Shown: positions 16,825-25,342, counted from the stretch's first letter. The stretch: DNA of 64,000 nucleotides from Nocardiopsis flavescens (GCF_900141985.1 NZ_FQZK01000016.1:1-64000), one strand, 5' to 3'. The notes: a model not told the origin generated them from the sequence alone. Translations and numbers: made by a program.

Positions 16825-18120
16825 GTGGGTACTCAACAGACTTCAGCAGAGCTCTTCGACCGGGCCACCGCGGTCGTCCCCGGCGGGGTCAACTCGCCCG
16901 TGCGCGCCTTCGGCGCGGTCGGCGGCACCCCTCCCTTCTTCGTCAAGGGCGAGGGCCCCCACCTCATCGACGCCGAGGGCCGCCGCTACGTCGACCTCGT
17001 CTGCTCGTGGGGACCGCTCGTCCTCGGCCACGCGCACCCCGACGTCGTGGCCGCGCTGCACGGCGCGGTCGACTCCGGCACCTCCTACGGCGCCCCCACC
17101 CCCGGCGAGGTCGAACTCGCCGAGCTGATCGTCGAGCGCACTCCCGTGGAGAAGGTCCGCCTGGTCAACTCCGGCACCGAGGCGACCATGTCCGCGATCC
17201 GCCTCGCCCGCGGTTTCACCGGCCGCAGCAAGATCGTCAAGTTCGCGGGCAACTACCACGGCCACGTCGACGCCCTGCTGGCCGCCGCCGGGTCGGGCCT
17301 GGCCACGTTCGCGCTGCCCGACTCCCCGGGCGTCACCGGTGCCAGCGCCGCCGACACCCTGGTCCTGCCCTACAACGACCCCGGGGCCGTCGAGCGGGCC
17401 TTCGCCGAGCACGGCGACGACATCGCCTGCGTCATCGCCGAGGCCTGCCCCGCCAACATGGGCGTCGTCCCGCCCCGGGCCGGGTTCAACGAGCGGCTCA
17501 GGGAGATCGCGCACGCCCACGGCGCGCTCCTCGTCCTGGACGAGGTCCTCACCGGCTTCCGGGTCAGCGCCTCCGGCTGGTTCGGCCTGGAGGGCGTCGT
17601 CCCCGACCTCACGACCTTCGGCAAGGTCATGGGCGGCGGCCTGCCCGCCGCCGCGTTCGGCGGACGCGCCGAGATCATGGACCGCCTCGCTCCCAACGGC
17701 CCCGTCTACCAGGCGGGCACCCTGTCCGGGAACCCGCTCGCCACCGCCGCCGGGCTGGCCACCCTCCGCGGGGCCACGCCCGAGGTGTACGCGCACATCG
17801 ACCGGGTGTCCGCGCAGGTCCGGGCCGAGGTCTCCGCGGCGCTGGACGCCGCCGGGGTGCCGCACCGCGTCCAGGGCGGGGGCAGCCTCTTCACGGTCTT
17901 CTTCACGGACACCGACATCGTGGACTTCGACACCGCGCGCACCACGGACACCAAGGCTTACGCGGCCTTCTTCCACGCCATGCTCGACCGGGGCGTCTAC
18001 CTGCCGCCCGCGGCCTTCGAGGCGTGGTTCTTCTCGTCCGCCCACGACGAGGCGGCGATCGAGCAGGTCGTCCAGGCGCTGCCCGCCGCCGCCGAGGCCG
18101 CGTCCCGGGCCCGCGGCTGA
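16825..18120 (+). CDS. hemL: glutamate-1-semialdehyde 2,1-aminomutase
   Basis: The 431-residue PLP enzyme makes 5-aminolevulinate in the C5 heme pathway. Diagnostic stretches are FDRATAVVPGGVNSPVRAF, NSGTEATMSAIRLARGFTGR, NYHGHVDALLAAAGSG, LLVLDEVLTGFRV (PLP-ring Asp) and LTTFGKVMGGGLPAAAFGG (Schiff-base Lys). The start GTG 16825 gives VGTQQTSAELFDRA. The histidine phosphatase follows 88 bases downstream, an arrangement I remember from other actinomycetes. Other hem genes are not in the window. Confidence 0.97.
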   Translation: MGTQQTSAELFDRATAVVPGGVNSPVRAFGAVGGTPPFFVKGEGPHLIDAEGRRYVDLVCSWGPLVLGHAHPDVVAALHGAVDSGTSYGAPTPGEVELAELIVERTPVEKVRLVNSGTEATMSAIRLARGFTGRSKIVKFAGNYHGHVDALLAAAGSGLATFALPDSPGVTGASAADTLVLPYNDPGAVERAFAEHGDDIACVIAEACPANMGVVPPRAGFNERLREIAHAHGALLVLDEVLTGFRVSASGWFGLEGVVPDLTTFGKVMGGGLPAAAFGGRAEIMDRLAPNGPVYQAGTLSGNPLATAAGLATLRGATPEVYAHIDRVSAQVRAEVSAALDAAGVPHRVQGGGSLFTVFFTDTDIVDFDTARTTDTKAYAAFFHAMLDRGVYLPPAAFEAWFFSSAHDEAAIEQVVQALPAAAEAASRARG

Positions 18121-18208
18121 ACGGCCGGGCCCTACCGAGACGTCCGGCGAAGCCCCGCACACCGGCCCGCCGGGCCCCACCAGATCCCCGAGGGAAAGAC
18201 GTACGACC

Positions 18209-18844
18209 ATGACGACGACCACCGTCGTGCACCTGCTCAGGCACGGCGAGGTGTACAACCCGGACAAGGTGCTGTACGGCCGGCTCCCGGACTTCCACCT
18301 CAGCGAACGCGGACAGCAGATGGCGGAGATGGCCGCCGACTGGTTCGAGGGCCACGACATCGCGGCCCTGTACTCGTCGCCGCTGGACCGTACCCAGGAG
18401 ACCGCGGTCCCGCTCCAGAAGGCGCTGGACCTGCCGGTCACCCTGGACGACCGCCTCATCGAGGCCGCCAACAAGCTCGAAGGCCTGACGCTCTCCCGCA
18501 GGTCGATCCGCGACCCGCGGGTGGTGAGCCGGATGTACAACCCGTTCCTGCCGTCCTGGGGCGAGCCGTACAAGCAGATCGTCCAGCGCATGGTGTCGGT
18601 CGTCAAGGTCGCCCGCCGGGCCGCCTGGGGCCGGGAGGCGGTGTGCGTCAGCCACCAGCTGCCCATCTGGATGGCCCGCCGCGCAGCCGAGGGCAAGCGC
18701 CTGTGGCACCGGCCCGACCTGCGCGAATGCAACCTCGCCAGCGTCACCTCCCTGACCTTCGTGGAAGAGCGCCTGGCCAGCGTCAGTTACGCGGAGCCGG
18801 CGGCCTCGCTGTACCTGGACGAGCCCGCCCTTCCCGGGGCCTGA
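18209..18844 (+). CDS. histidine phosphatase family protein
   Basis: The 211-residue protein has the phosphoglycerate-mutase-like signature LLRHGEVYNP with the catalytic His, then SERGQQMAEMAADWF and YSSPLDRTQETA. A second catalytic His lies in AVCVSHQLPIWM. It probably acts as a phosphatase of unknown substrate rather than a mutase, since the gpmA-type insert is absent. The ATG follows AGGGAAAGAC, about 10 bases upstream. It is probably cotranscribed with hemL. Confidence 0.9.
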   Translation: MTTTTVVHLLRHGEVYNPDKVLYGRLPDFHLSERGQQMAEMAADWFEGHDIAALYSSPLDRTQETAVPLQKALDLPVTLDDRLIEAANKLEGLTLSRRSIRDPRVVSRMYNPFLPSWGEPYKQIVQRMVSVVKVARRAAWGREAVCVSHQLPIWMARRAAEGKRLWHRPDLRECNLASVTSLTFVEERLASVSYAEPAASLYLDEPALPGA

Positions 18845-19046
18845 CCCGGAGCGCGCACCCGGAGCGGTAGGCTGGGGCTTCGGGTGCGGTGGGTGCACGC
18901 CCATCGACGGCCGTCCCAGGACCGGCCCCGACCCCGCGGTCGGCGCACACGCGCGATCCCGGGGCCCGCGCACCCGACCCCTTGCCGGTTCCGCCACGGC
19001 GGTGCGGCATGCTCTGTATCCATCGTCAGCGAGAGGGTGATCCCTG

Positions 19047-19145
19047 ATGGGTTCCGTCATCAAGAAGCGTCGCAAGCGCATGGCGAAGAAGAAGCACCGC
19101 AAGCTCCTCAAGCGCACGCGTATCGCGCGTCGCAACAAGAAGTAG
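19047..19145 (+). CDS. ribosomal protein bS22 (AURKAIP1/COX24-like, 32 aa)
   Basis: This 32-residue, extremely basic peptide reads MGSVIKKRRKRMAKKKHRK then LLKRTRIARRNKK. It matches the mycobacterial bS22 sequence I know almost residue for residue in its first half. bS22 sits near the decoding centre of the small subunit in actinobacterial ribosomes. Translation is supported by GAGGGTGATC, a strong match to the 16S 3' end, upstream of the ATG. The gene is easily missed because of its size. It precedes the NAD-dependent epimerase, as in other actinomycetes. Confidence 0.93.
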   Translation: MGSVIKKRRKRMAKKKHRKLLKRTRIARRNKK

Positions 19146-19210
19146 GACCGTCGCGGCGATCGTCGTCTCTCCGCGGGCGCGGGTGTGCTCCGGCACTCCC
19201 CGGACGCGGA

Positions 19211-19266
19211 GAAAATTCCCCTTTTCGGCGATGCCTCGACCAATGTGACGGAATTTTCCGGTCGAG
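19211..19266 (+). other. interleaved inverted repeats, possible RNA pseudoknot or attenuator
   Basis: Stem 1 pairs GAAAATTCC (19211-19219) with GGAATTTTC (19250-19258). Stem 2 pairs CTCGACC (19235-19241) with GGTCGAG (19260-19266). The two are interleaved, the topology of an H-type pseudoknot, or of two competing hairpins. They lie in the 220-bp gap between bS22 and the epimerase, in a locally A/T-rich patch that stands out in this DNA. Confidence 0.45.
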
Positions 19267-19365
19267 ACATCGTTGTGTCTCACGGGTCGCGGTCACCGCT
19301 TCACCCTCGGGGTGGAACGGTCCGCGTACCGTCACTCACCGTCTCCTTCCAAGGAACGTGTCGCC

Positions 19366-20331
19366 ATGGCTCGTGTCGTACTCGTCACCGGGGTGTCCAA
19401 CCCCCTGGCCGCCAGGGTCGCGCAGACCCTGGGTGCGGAACCCGGCGTCGGCCGGGTGATCGGCGTCGACTCGGCGCCGCCCGCCGCCTCGACGGGGTTC
19501 GACTACGCCCATGTCGACCTGCACGACGGGAGCCTGGGGCGGATCGTCGCCGACTCCGGCGCCGATCTGGTCCTGCACCTGGGGCTGGACACCGCGCACA
19601 GCGCCAACCGCGAGGACAACGTCCTGGGGACGATGCGCGTGCTGACCGCCGCGCAGCGCTCCACCACCGTCCGCCGCCTGGTGGTGCGCTCCAGCGCCAC
19701 CCTGGACGCCGACGACGCCGCCGAGGTCGAGCGGCACACCCGCGGCCTCCAGCGCCGCCGCCCCGACCTGGAGGTGGCGGTCCTGCGGTTCGCCAACCTC
19801 ATCGGGCCGGGCGTGGACACCCCGCTCACCCGCTACCTCGACTCCCGGGTCGTCCCCACCGTGCTGGGCAGCGACCCCCAGGTGCGCTTCCTGCACGAGG
19901 ACGACGGCGTCGAGGCCCTGGTGCGCATGGCGCTCACCGGCGGCACCGGGTTCTTCGACGTGGCGGGCAAGGACAGCGTCCCGCTGTCCCAGTGCCTGCG
20001 CCGCATCGGCGGCCACCGGCTGCCGGTCCCGGCCTCGGGCCTGCGCGTCCTGCGCGGTGTGGCCCGGCGCGGCCGCATCGACTACGCCACCGCCAGCGCC
20101 GCCCGCGCCGTAGGGACGGGCCTGGCCGCGTCCCTGGACACCCGGACCCTGGAGCGGGCCCTGGAGTGGATCCCGGCGCACAGCTCGGCGGAGGCCTTCG
20201 AGTCCTACGCCGACGCCCGCGGACCCCGCCGCGCCCCCGGGCGCCGTGACGGGAGAGGGCCCGGCACGCGCCGCTCGGGCCTGCGCCCCGTGCACGTGCT
20301 CGCCCTGGCCAAGACCACCTTGGGGCGCTAG
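19366..20331 (+). CDS. NAD-dependent epimerase/dehydratase family protein (extended SDR)
   Basis: The 321-residue protein begins MARVVLVTGVSNPLAARVAQ (a Rossmann motif with TGVSNPLA instead of TGxxGxxG), then VIGVDSAPPA and DYAHVDLHDG (nucleotide-sugar-epimerase-like Asp). The middle part VAVLRFANLIGPGVDTPLTRYLDS is typical of the family. The usual Y-x3-K is not evident. The C-terminus is Arg-rich. In Streptomyces-like genomes this protein follows bS22 and precedes an acyltransferase and a HAD phosphatase. Here repeats lie where the acyltransferase would be expected. The AAGGAA RBS is well placed. Confidence 0.85.
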   Translation: MARVVLVTGVSNPLAARVAQTLGAEPGVGRVIGVDSAPPAASTGFDYAHVDLHDGSLGRIVADSGADLVLHLGLDTAHSANREDNVLGTMRVLTAAQRSTTVRRLVVRSSATLDADDAAEVERHTRGLQRRRPDLEVAVLRFANLIGPGVDTPLTRYLDSRVVPTVLGSDPQVRFLHEDDGVEALVRMALTGGTGFFDVAGKDSVPLSQCLRRIGGHRLPVPASGLRVLRGVARRGRIDYATASAARAVGTGLAASLDTRTLERALEWIPAHSSAEAFESYADARGPRRAPGRRDGRGPGTRRSGLRPVHVLALAKTTLGR

Positions 20332-20339
20332 TCCCGCTT

Positions 20340-20390
20340 TGGGGCGCCGGCCCTGTCTTGGGGCGCCGGCCCTGCCTTGGGTCGCCGGCC
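20340..20390 (+). repeat. 19-bp tandem repeat just after the epimerase stop
   Basis: TGGGGCGCCGGCCCTG occurs at 20340-20355 and 20359-20374, with a shortened variant at 20378-20390, giving a 19-bp period. The epimerase's last codons (CTTGGGGCGC) look like the start of the same unit, so the array may have expanded from the gene end. Each unit contains the palindrome GGCGCC. Confidence 0.75.
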
Positions 20391-20540
20391 GCCGGCCCGC
20401 CTGTGCGGACCGGGGGAGTGGATGTCCCGGGGGTGGGGTCGGGGGCTCCGGGCGTGGTCGGGGGCTCCGGATGGGTGGCCCCTGGTGGATTGGGCGGGGC
20501 AGGTGTCCGCGGCCCTCACCCCGCACAACCCGGGGTGGGA

Positions 20541-21031
20541 GCGACACCCTCCGGTTGGGGTCGGGGGCTCCAGGTGGGTGGGCGACCCCTGGTGGCTGGG
20601 CGGGGAGGGTGCGCGCGGCCTTCACCCCCAGGGGTTCGCGGAGCCGAGTACGCCCTACCGAAACCCGCTGGGGTCGGGGTGTGGATCAATGCTGACCGGC
20701 TGTGTCCGGGGTCCCAGGACAGTGCACGTTTCACCCCCTATGGCGTTGGGAGGGCATGGGTGGGCTCTACGTTCGGGCCGCTTGTCGCGCCCACCGCCCT
20801 TTGCAGGGGGCATTCCTCCCGCCGCTGGGTCTGGGGTGGGATCGCCTCGCTTGACCCAGCCCCGGATGACACCCCCACCACCGGCGACGTGCATCGAACG
20901 CGCCGGCCTTGCGGTCTGCCGTGCGCCGATTGCGCCGGGGCCAGGTCCACGCTCCGCTGGCCGCCGTTTCCAAGCGGTTGAGCTTTTGGAGAACTCCGGT
21001 CGAGCTCTCACCCCCGCCACTTGAGCGGGGA
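20541..21031 (+). repeat. ~490-bp repeat unit, copy C
   Basis: This unit is 491 bp long and is followed head-to-tail by copy D. The first ~73 bases of C and D are identical. The core at about 20722-20822 keeps GTGCACGTTTCACC, GGGAGGGCATGG and GGGGGCATTCCTCCCG. GGGAGG (20748-20753) can pair with CCTCCC (20815-20820), and the inner GGTGGGC with GCCCACC. No frame has a convincing start or domain. Confidence 0.88.
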
Positions 21032-21521
21032 GCGACACCCTCCGGTTGGGGTCGGGGGCTCCAGGTGGGTGGGCGACCCCTGGTGGCTGGGCGGGGAGGG
21101 TGCGTGCGGCCTTCACCCCCGTGGGTTCGCGGAGCCGAGTATGCCCTCGTCAACCGCCTGGGGTCGGGGTGGCGATCAATGCTCACCGGTTGTGCCCGGG
21201 GTCCAGAGACAGTGCACGTTTCACCCCCTATGGCGTTGGGAGGGCATGGGTGGGCTTTACGTACGGGCCGCTTGTCGCGCGCCTGGTTCTTTGCAGGGGG
21301 CATTCCTCCCGCCGCTGGGTCTGGGCTGGGATCGCCTCGCTTGACCCGGCCCCGGATGACACTCCCTTCACTGACGATGTGTGACCAACGCACCGGCCCG
21401 GAGATCTGCCGTGCGCCGGTTGCGCCGGGGCCGGGTCCGCGCTCCGCCGGCCGCCGTTTCCAAGCGGCTGAGCTCTTGGAGAACTCCGGTCGAGCTTTCA
21501 GCCCCGCGACCTGAGCGGGGA
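21032..21521 (+). repeat. ~490-bp repeat unit, copy D
   Basis: This unit is 490 bp, in direct tandem with copy C. It diverges most at the inner stem, where GCGCGCCTGG replaces the GCCCACC arm, while the outer GGGAGG/CCTCCC pairing, the GTGCACGTTTCACC block and the end module GGAGAACTCCGGTCGAGCT are kept. Confidence 0.88.
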
Positions 21522-21572
21522 GCGACACCCTCCGGTTGGGGTCGGGGGCTCCAGGTGGGTGGGGGACCCCGG
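21522..21572 (+). repeat. truncated start of a third tandem repeat unit
   Basis: The first ~50 bases (GCGACACCCTCCGGTTGGGG onward) repeat the start of copies C and D, then similarity ends within the GGTGGG stretch. The following 200 bp up to the HAD gene show no further unit. Confidence 0.8.
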
Positions 21573-21766
21573 TTGCCGGGGTTTCGGTCATGTGGGGGTG
21601 TTTCGGTCTGGGGGGAGTGTGCGGTTTTTCCCGCTTCGTTCCCGGGCGGTCCCCGACTCTTCGCCGGAACTTCCGCGGCCCGGTCGGACGTGCGCCACAC
21701 GGCTCTCACGCGCCCCGTGGGCGTCCCACGGCGTCCTGGCCGCCTTCCGGTGCCGTTCCGTACCTC

Positions 21767-22558
21767 TCAGACGGTTCTGCGCTGTCTGGCGGCGCGGATG
21801 GCCACCGCACCCACCGCGGCGCCCACCGCCGCCGCGGGGACCGCCACCTTGAGCGCCCGGCGGTGCGTGCGGAAGTCGTGCACCCGCCAGCCGCGGGTAC
21901 GCGCGTACCGGCGCAGGTCCCCGTCCGGGTTGACCGCGTGGGGGTCGCCCACCAGCGACAGCAGCGGCAGGTCGTTGGAGGAGTCGCTGTAGGCCGAGCA
22001 GTCCTCCAGGTCCCAGCCGTGCTTGGCGGCCAGCTCCCGCACCGCCACCGCCTTGGCCGGGCCGTGCAGGAGGTCCCCGTTGAGCCGCCCCGTGTACACC
22101 CCGTCCACGTTCTCCGCCTCGGTGCCCAGCGCGCCGGTCAGCCCGAGCCGGCGGCGGATGATCTGGGCCAGCTCCACCGGGGTGGCCGTGACCAGCCACA
22201 CCGGCTGCCCGGCGTTGAGGTGCCGCTGCACCAGGGCGCGCGTGCCCTCCCAGATGCGGTCGGCCATGGTCTCGTCGTAGATCTCCTCGCACAGGCTCAC
22301 CAGGTCGTCCACGTCGTGGCCGGCGACGAACGCCAGCGCGGCCTCGCGCGCCGCGTTGATGTGGTCGGGCTGCTCGCTCCCCGTCACGCGGAACACGGTC
22401 TGCCCCCAGGCGAAGCGCAGCAGGTCGCGGGTGGTGAACAGGTCGCGCGCGGCCAGGCCCCGGGCGAAGTGGTAGATCGACGCCCCGCGCATCAGGGTGT
22501 TGTCCACATCGAAGAAGGCGGCCCCCGCCTGAGTCGGGGACACGACGTCGTGTGACAC
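21767..22558 (-). CDS. HAD-IB family hydrolase (SerB-like phosphatase)
   Basis: The protein has 263 residues from GTG 22558 (VSHDVVSPTQ), which is preceded by AGGAGAG. HAD motif I is FFDVDNTLMRG, motif II is VTATPVELAQ (T replacing the usual S), and motif III/IV is AYSDSSNDLPLLSLVGDPHAVNPD. The ASIYHFARGLAARD cap matches the HAD-IB subfamily found next to lysophospholipid acyltransferases in actinomycetes. The C-terminus has a hydrophobic Ala/Val stretch (VAVPAAAVGAAVGAVAI), probably a membrane anchor. It is likely a phosphomonoesterase of unknown substrate. Confidence 0.9.
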   Translation of the reverse strand: MSHDVVSPTQAGAAFFDVDNTLMRGASIYHFARGLAARDLFTTRDLLRFAWGQTVFRVTGSEQPDHINAAREAALAFVAGHDVDDLVSLCEEIYDETMADRIWEGTRALVQRHLNAGQPVWLVTATPVELAQIIRRRLGLTGALGTEAENVDGVYTGRLNGDLLHGPAKAVAVRELAAKHGWDLEDCSAYSDSSNDLPLLSLVGDPHAVNPDGDLRRYARTRGWRVHDFRTHRRALKVAVPAAAVGAAVGAVAIRAARQRRTV

Positions 22559-22683
22559 GGTTCTCTCCTGGCTCGGGTGGGGGAGTCGGTGGTGCCGCCC
22601 GCGACGGCCTGTGCCCCCCGTCAATGCGAGCCTACGACCCCTGGTGAGCAGGACGGAGCCTCTGGGACAGGGCGGTAATTCGC

Positions 22684-22697
22684 GTGATGAAGGTCAC
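22684..22697. promoter_or_regulatory. CRP-like dyad GTGA-N6-TCAC
   Basis: GTGATGAAGGTCAC between the divergent HAD and membrane-protein genes matches the Crp/Fnr-family half-site arrangement. Only one site is present and no promoter is clearly resolved, so the call is tentative. Confidence 0.35.
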
Positions 22698-22807
22698 AGT
22701 AGGGAATGCTGTTTTGCCCTTCATTCTGCGGGATCTTCCCTGAAACGGTCCTCCCGTGCCGATAAGGAGTGCACACCCACCCGCTCACGTGCATCATCAT
22801 TGTCGGG

Positions 22808-23956
22808 ATGGTGATCGTAGGACTCGCATTCATGAGCGCGCTGGTCGGCTGGAGTGCCACCGCCGCGCTCGCCGCCTACGCCCAGCGGCGTCCCGGCGTG
22901 CCCGTCATCGGATGGCTCGTCGCGTCCCTCGGGCTGACCGTGGGGCTGAGCGCGGCCGTGATCGGCGCGCTGTTCGACTTCAACGGCGTGACGTTCCGCC
23001 TGCTCCACATCGGCATCAGCCTGCTGGGCCCCCTCTACATGGCCTGGGGCGCACTGGAATACGGCGTCCGCTCCGCGCAGGGCCGCTTCGCCTCGCGCCT
23101 GTTCCTGAGCGCCTTCACCATCGTCCCCCTGGTGATCCTGAGCATGGACCGCATCAGCGGCCGGTTCTCGACGGGCTTCCCGGCCCTGGGCGACCACTAC
23201 GACCTCATCCCGCGCTCGATCGTCAACGTCTCGCAGGTCGTCATCGCGGTCTTCCTCGTCACCGCCGTCGTGGCGGTCGCCCGCCGCCCCGGCGCCGACC
23301 GCAACCACCGGCTCGCGGTCGTCGGCCTGGTCGCCCTGGCCGCCCTGCTGTCGATCACGGTGGGCCGCTTGGGGCTGGGCGCGGTCGGACCGCTGCTCAT
23401 GCTCGGCGCGGTCGCCGCCCTCTGGGGCGCCGCCGCCCTGATGGTGCGCCCGCGGCGCGACCGCTACGACGAGGACGACGACTACTACGACGACTACGAG
23501 GACGACGCCGACCGGGATCCCGAAGACGAACTCCTGGAGGAGCCCGTGCGCCGTAAGCGTCGCAACGCCGACCCCTACGACGACTACTACGACGGCCCGC
23601 CGGTGCGCCAGTCGCCGCCCGCCAAGCTGCGCGGCGTCATCACCATCTACACCCTCGGCGACGGCCAGGGCCCCGGCTTCGACCGCATCGCCGACGCCGT
23701 CGTCGCCGAGGTCGCCTCGCGCGAGCCCGACACCCTGCTCTTCGCCTGCCACACGGTGCCCAGCGCGCCCAGCCAGCGCATCGTCTACGCGATCTACCGC
23801 GACGACCTGGCCAAGGAGGAGCACGATCAGCAGCCGCACGTGATGGAGTTCGGCCGCCGCACCGGCTCCCACGTGGTCGCGACCAACGTGATCGAACTCT
23901 CCCTCGCCGGCGCCGCCGCCAGCGACGGCCTGGCCTCCCTGCTGATGCCCCGCTGA
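22808..23956 (+). CDS. membrane protein with acidic/Tyr-rich linker and C-terminal soluble domain
   Basis: The protein has 382 residues from ATG 22808. A GTG at 22769 lies inside an AGGAGT, and ATG 22832 has a better-placed AGGA, so the start is uncertain. Six membrane helices fill the first ~215 residues. A remarkable acidic/tyrosine linker follows (RYDEDDDYYDDYEDDADRD, later DPYDDYYDG), then about 110 residues starting LRGVITIYTLGDGQGPGFDRI. The last domain reads like a dimeric alpha/beta ferredoxin-like (monooxygenase-type) fold: SREPDTLLFACHTVPSAPSQRIVYAIYRDD. I recognise the combination as actinobacterial but know no function. Confidence 0.8.
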   Translation: MVIVGLAFMSALVGWSATAALAAYAQRRPGVPVIGWLVASLGLTVGLSAAVIGALFDFNGVTFRLLHIGISLLGPLYMAWGALEYGVRSAQGRFASRLFLSAFTIVPLVILSMDRISGRFSTGFPALGDHYDLIPRSIVNVSQVVIAVFLVTAVVAVARRPGADRNHRLAVVGLVALAALLSITVGRLGLGAVGPLLMLGAVAALWGAAALMVRPRRDRYDEDDDYYDDYEDDADRDPEDELLEEPVRRKRRNADPYDDYYDGPPVRQSPPAKLRGVITIYTLGDGQGPGFDRIADAVVAEVASREPDTLLFACHTVPSAPSQRIVYAIYRDDLAKEEHDQQPHVMEFGRRTGSHVVATNVIELSLAGAAASDGLASLLMPR

Positions 23957-24143
23957 TCTGGAGGAACCCGCCCCGGACGCGAACCGTTGTACGCTCCGGG
24001 GCGTCCAATGTCGGTGAAGTACCCTTCCCTGCAGGTTCCCCATGACAGGCGCCCCCCTGGCGCCGATGGCGTGTGACGATGACCGGCCGAGACCACGGGC
24101 CGAGAGCCGCGCCGGAGCGAAAGAAAGTGTGCTGGGATTCCAG

Positions 24144-24842
24144 ATGCGTAAGTTTCTTGTCGTCCTCCTCATCCTCCTGGCGGCCCTCGTCGTTGGCGCC
24201 GACCTCGGGGGGCGCGCACTGGCGCAGAACATGATCGCCGGCCAGGTGCAGCAGCAGTTCCAGATGGAGCAGGAGCCCTCGGTGGAGATCGGCGGGTGGG
24301 CCTTCCTCCCGCAGGCGCTCGGCGGCACCTACGAGGAGATCGTCATCTCCGCCCCCTCCGCGACCTTCGGCGAGTACCCGGTGGAGCAGATCGAGGTCCG
24401 CGCCTCGGACGTCGACGCCCCGCTGGCCGAGCTGCTGTCCGACCCCAGTGTGACGGCGGGCCGCATCGACGGCTCCGCGGTCCTGCCCTACTCGATCCTC
24501 AACCCCTTCCTCCCCGAGGGCATCACGGTCTCCACCGAGGGCGGCCTGCCCTACGCCAGCGGCGAGCTGGCCCTGAGCGACCTGGGCATCAGCGTCCCGG
24601 TCTCCGCGGCCCTGGACATCGCCGTCCAGGACGGCGTCGTCTCCGTGACGCCCACCGACATCCAGGTCGAGGGCGCGCCCACCGACATCAGCGGCCTGGT
24701 CTCCAGCATGGTCACGGTGTCCTTCCCGGTGCCCCAGATGCCCTTCGGGATGACCGTCACCGAGGCCGAGGCCGTCTCCGGCGGCCTGCGGGTCGACGGG
24801 ACCGCCCAGGACGTGCCGCTGATGGGCGCCGAGGCCGCCTGA
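24144..24842 (+). CDS. DUF2993/LmeA-like phospholipid-binding protein
   Basis: The 232-residue protein starts MRKFLVVLLILLAALVVGAD, a signal anchor. The body fits DUF2993: LAQNMIAGQVQQQFQMEQEPSVEIGGW, then alternating short beta strands (YEEIVISAPSATFGEYPVEQIEVRASDV) and a C-terminal VPLMGAEAA. In mycobacteria LmeA binds phosphatidylinositol and supports lipomannan elongation. The frame could extend upstream to 24042, but that part is charged and lacks conservation features. It overlaps the next start by TGATG. Confidence 0.85.
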   Translation: MRKFLVVLLILLAALVVGADLGGRALAQNMIAGQVQQQFQMEQEPSVEIGGWAFLPQALGGTYEEIVISAPSATFGEYPVEQIEVRASDVDAPLAELLSDPSVTAGRIDGSAVLPYSILNPFLPEGITVSTEGGLPYASGELALSDLGISVPVSAALDIAVQDGVVSVTPTDIQVEGAPTDISGLVSSMVTVSFPVPQMPFGMTVTEAEAVSGGLRVDGTAQDVPLMGAEAA

Positions 24843-25342
24843 TGGACACCGCCGGCCCGACCGTCCTCGCCGCCACACTGGCCGCGGCCACCGTGCTGGG
24901 GCTGCTGTGGCGCCGGGCGCAGGGCCGCTTCCGCGCGCCGGGGCGGTCCGCCGCCCCCGCGGCGGGGGCGGCGGCCGGAGGGGACACGAGGGAGGAGGGG
25001 AGCACGACCGTGGCCGACACCGCCGACGGCTCCGTCGTCCTGGACGCAGGGGACCTGGGCTCCGCGCTGGGGGAGCGGGCCACCCTCGTGCAGTTCTCCA
25101 GCGCCTTCTGCCAGCCCTGCCGGGCCACCCGCCGCGTCCTGGAGGAGGTCTCCGGGATGGTCGACGGCGTCGCGCACGTCGAGATCGACGCCGAGGCGCA
25201 CCTGGGCCTGGTGCGCCGCCTGGACATCCTGCGCACCCCCACGGTGCTGGTGCTGGACTCCCGGGGAGCGGTGGTGCGCCGGGCGAGCGGGCAGCCCCGC
25301 ACGGCCGATGTGATCGCCGCCATCGGCGCCGCCGTTCCCTGA
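24842..25342 (+). CDS. membrane-anchored thioredoxin-family protein
   Basis: The 166-residue protein has an N-terminal anchor (TVLAATLAAATVLGLLW) and a Gly/Ala/Thr linker, then a thioredoxin fold from about residue 65. The redox pair is FCQPC (C90, C93), with Phe in place of Trp and QP in place of GP. The cis-Pro is in ILRTPTVLVLDS. It probably acts outside or at the membrane on disulfides. The ATG overlaps the upstream TGA. It lies directly upstream of the sulfur cluster, which may be more than coincidence. Confidence 0.9.
   Translation: MDTAGPTVLAATLAAATVLGLLWRRAQGRFRAPGRSAAPAAGAAAGGDTREEGSTTVADTADGSVVLDAGDLGSALGERATLVQFSSAFCQPCRATRRVLEEVSGMVDGVAHVEIDAEAHLGLVRRLDILRTPTVLVLDSRGAVVRRASGQPRTADVIAAIGAAVP

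Noticed and set aside
22769..22807. GTG 22769 as start of the six-helix protein
   Set aside because: The GTG overlaps the only AGGAG sequence, so it could not be used with it; the added residues would also make the first helix too long.
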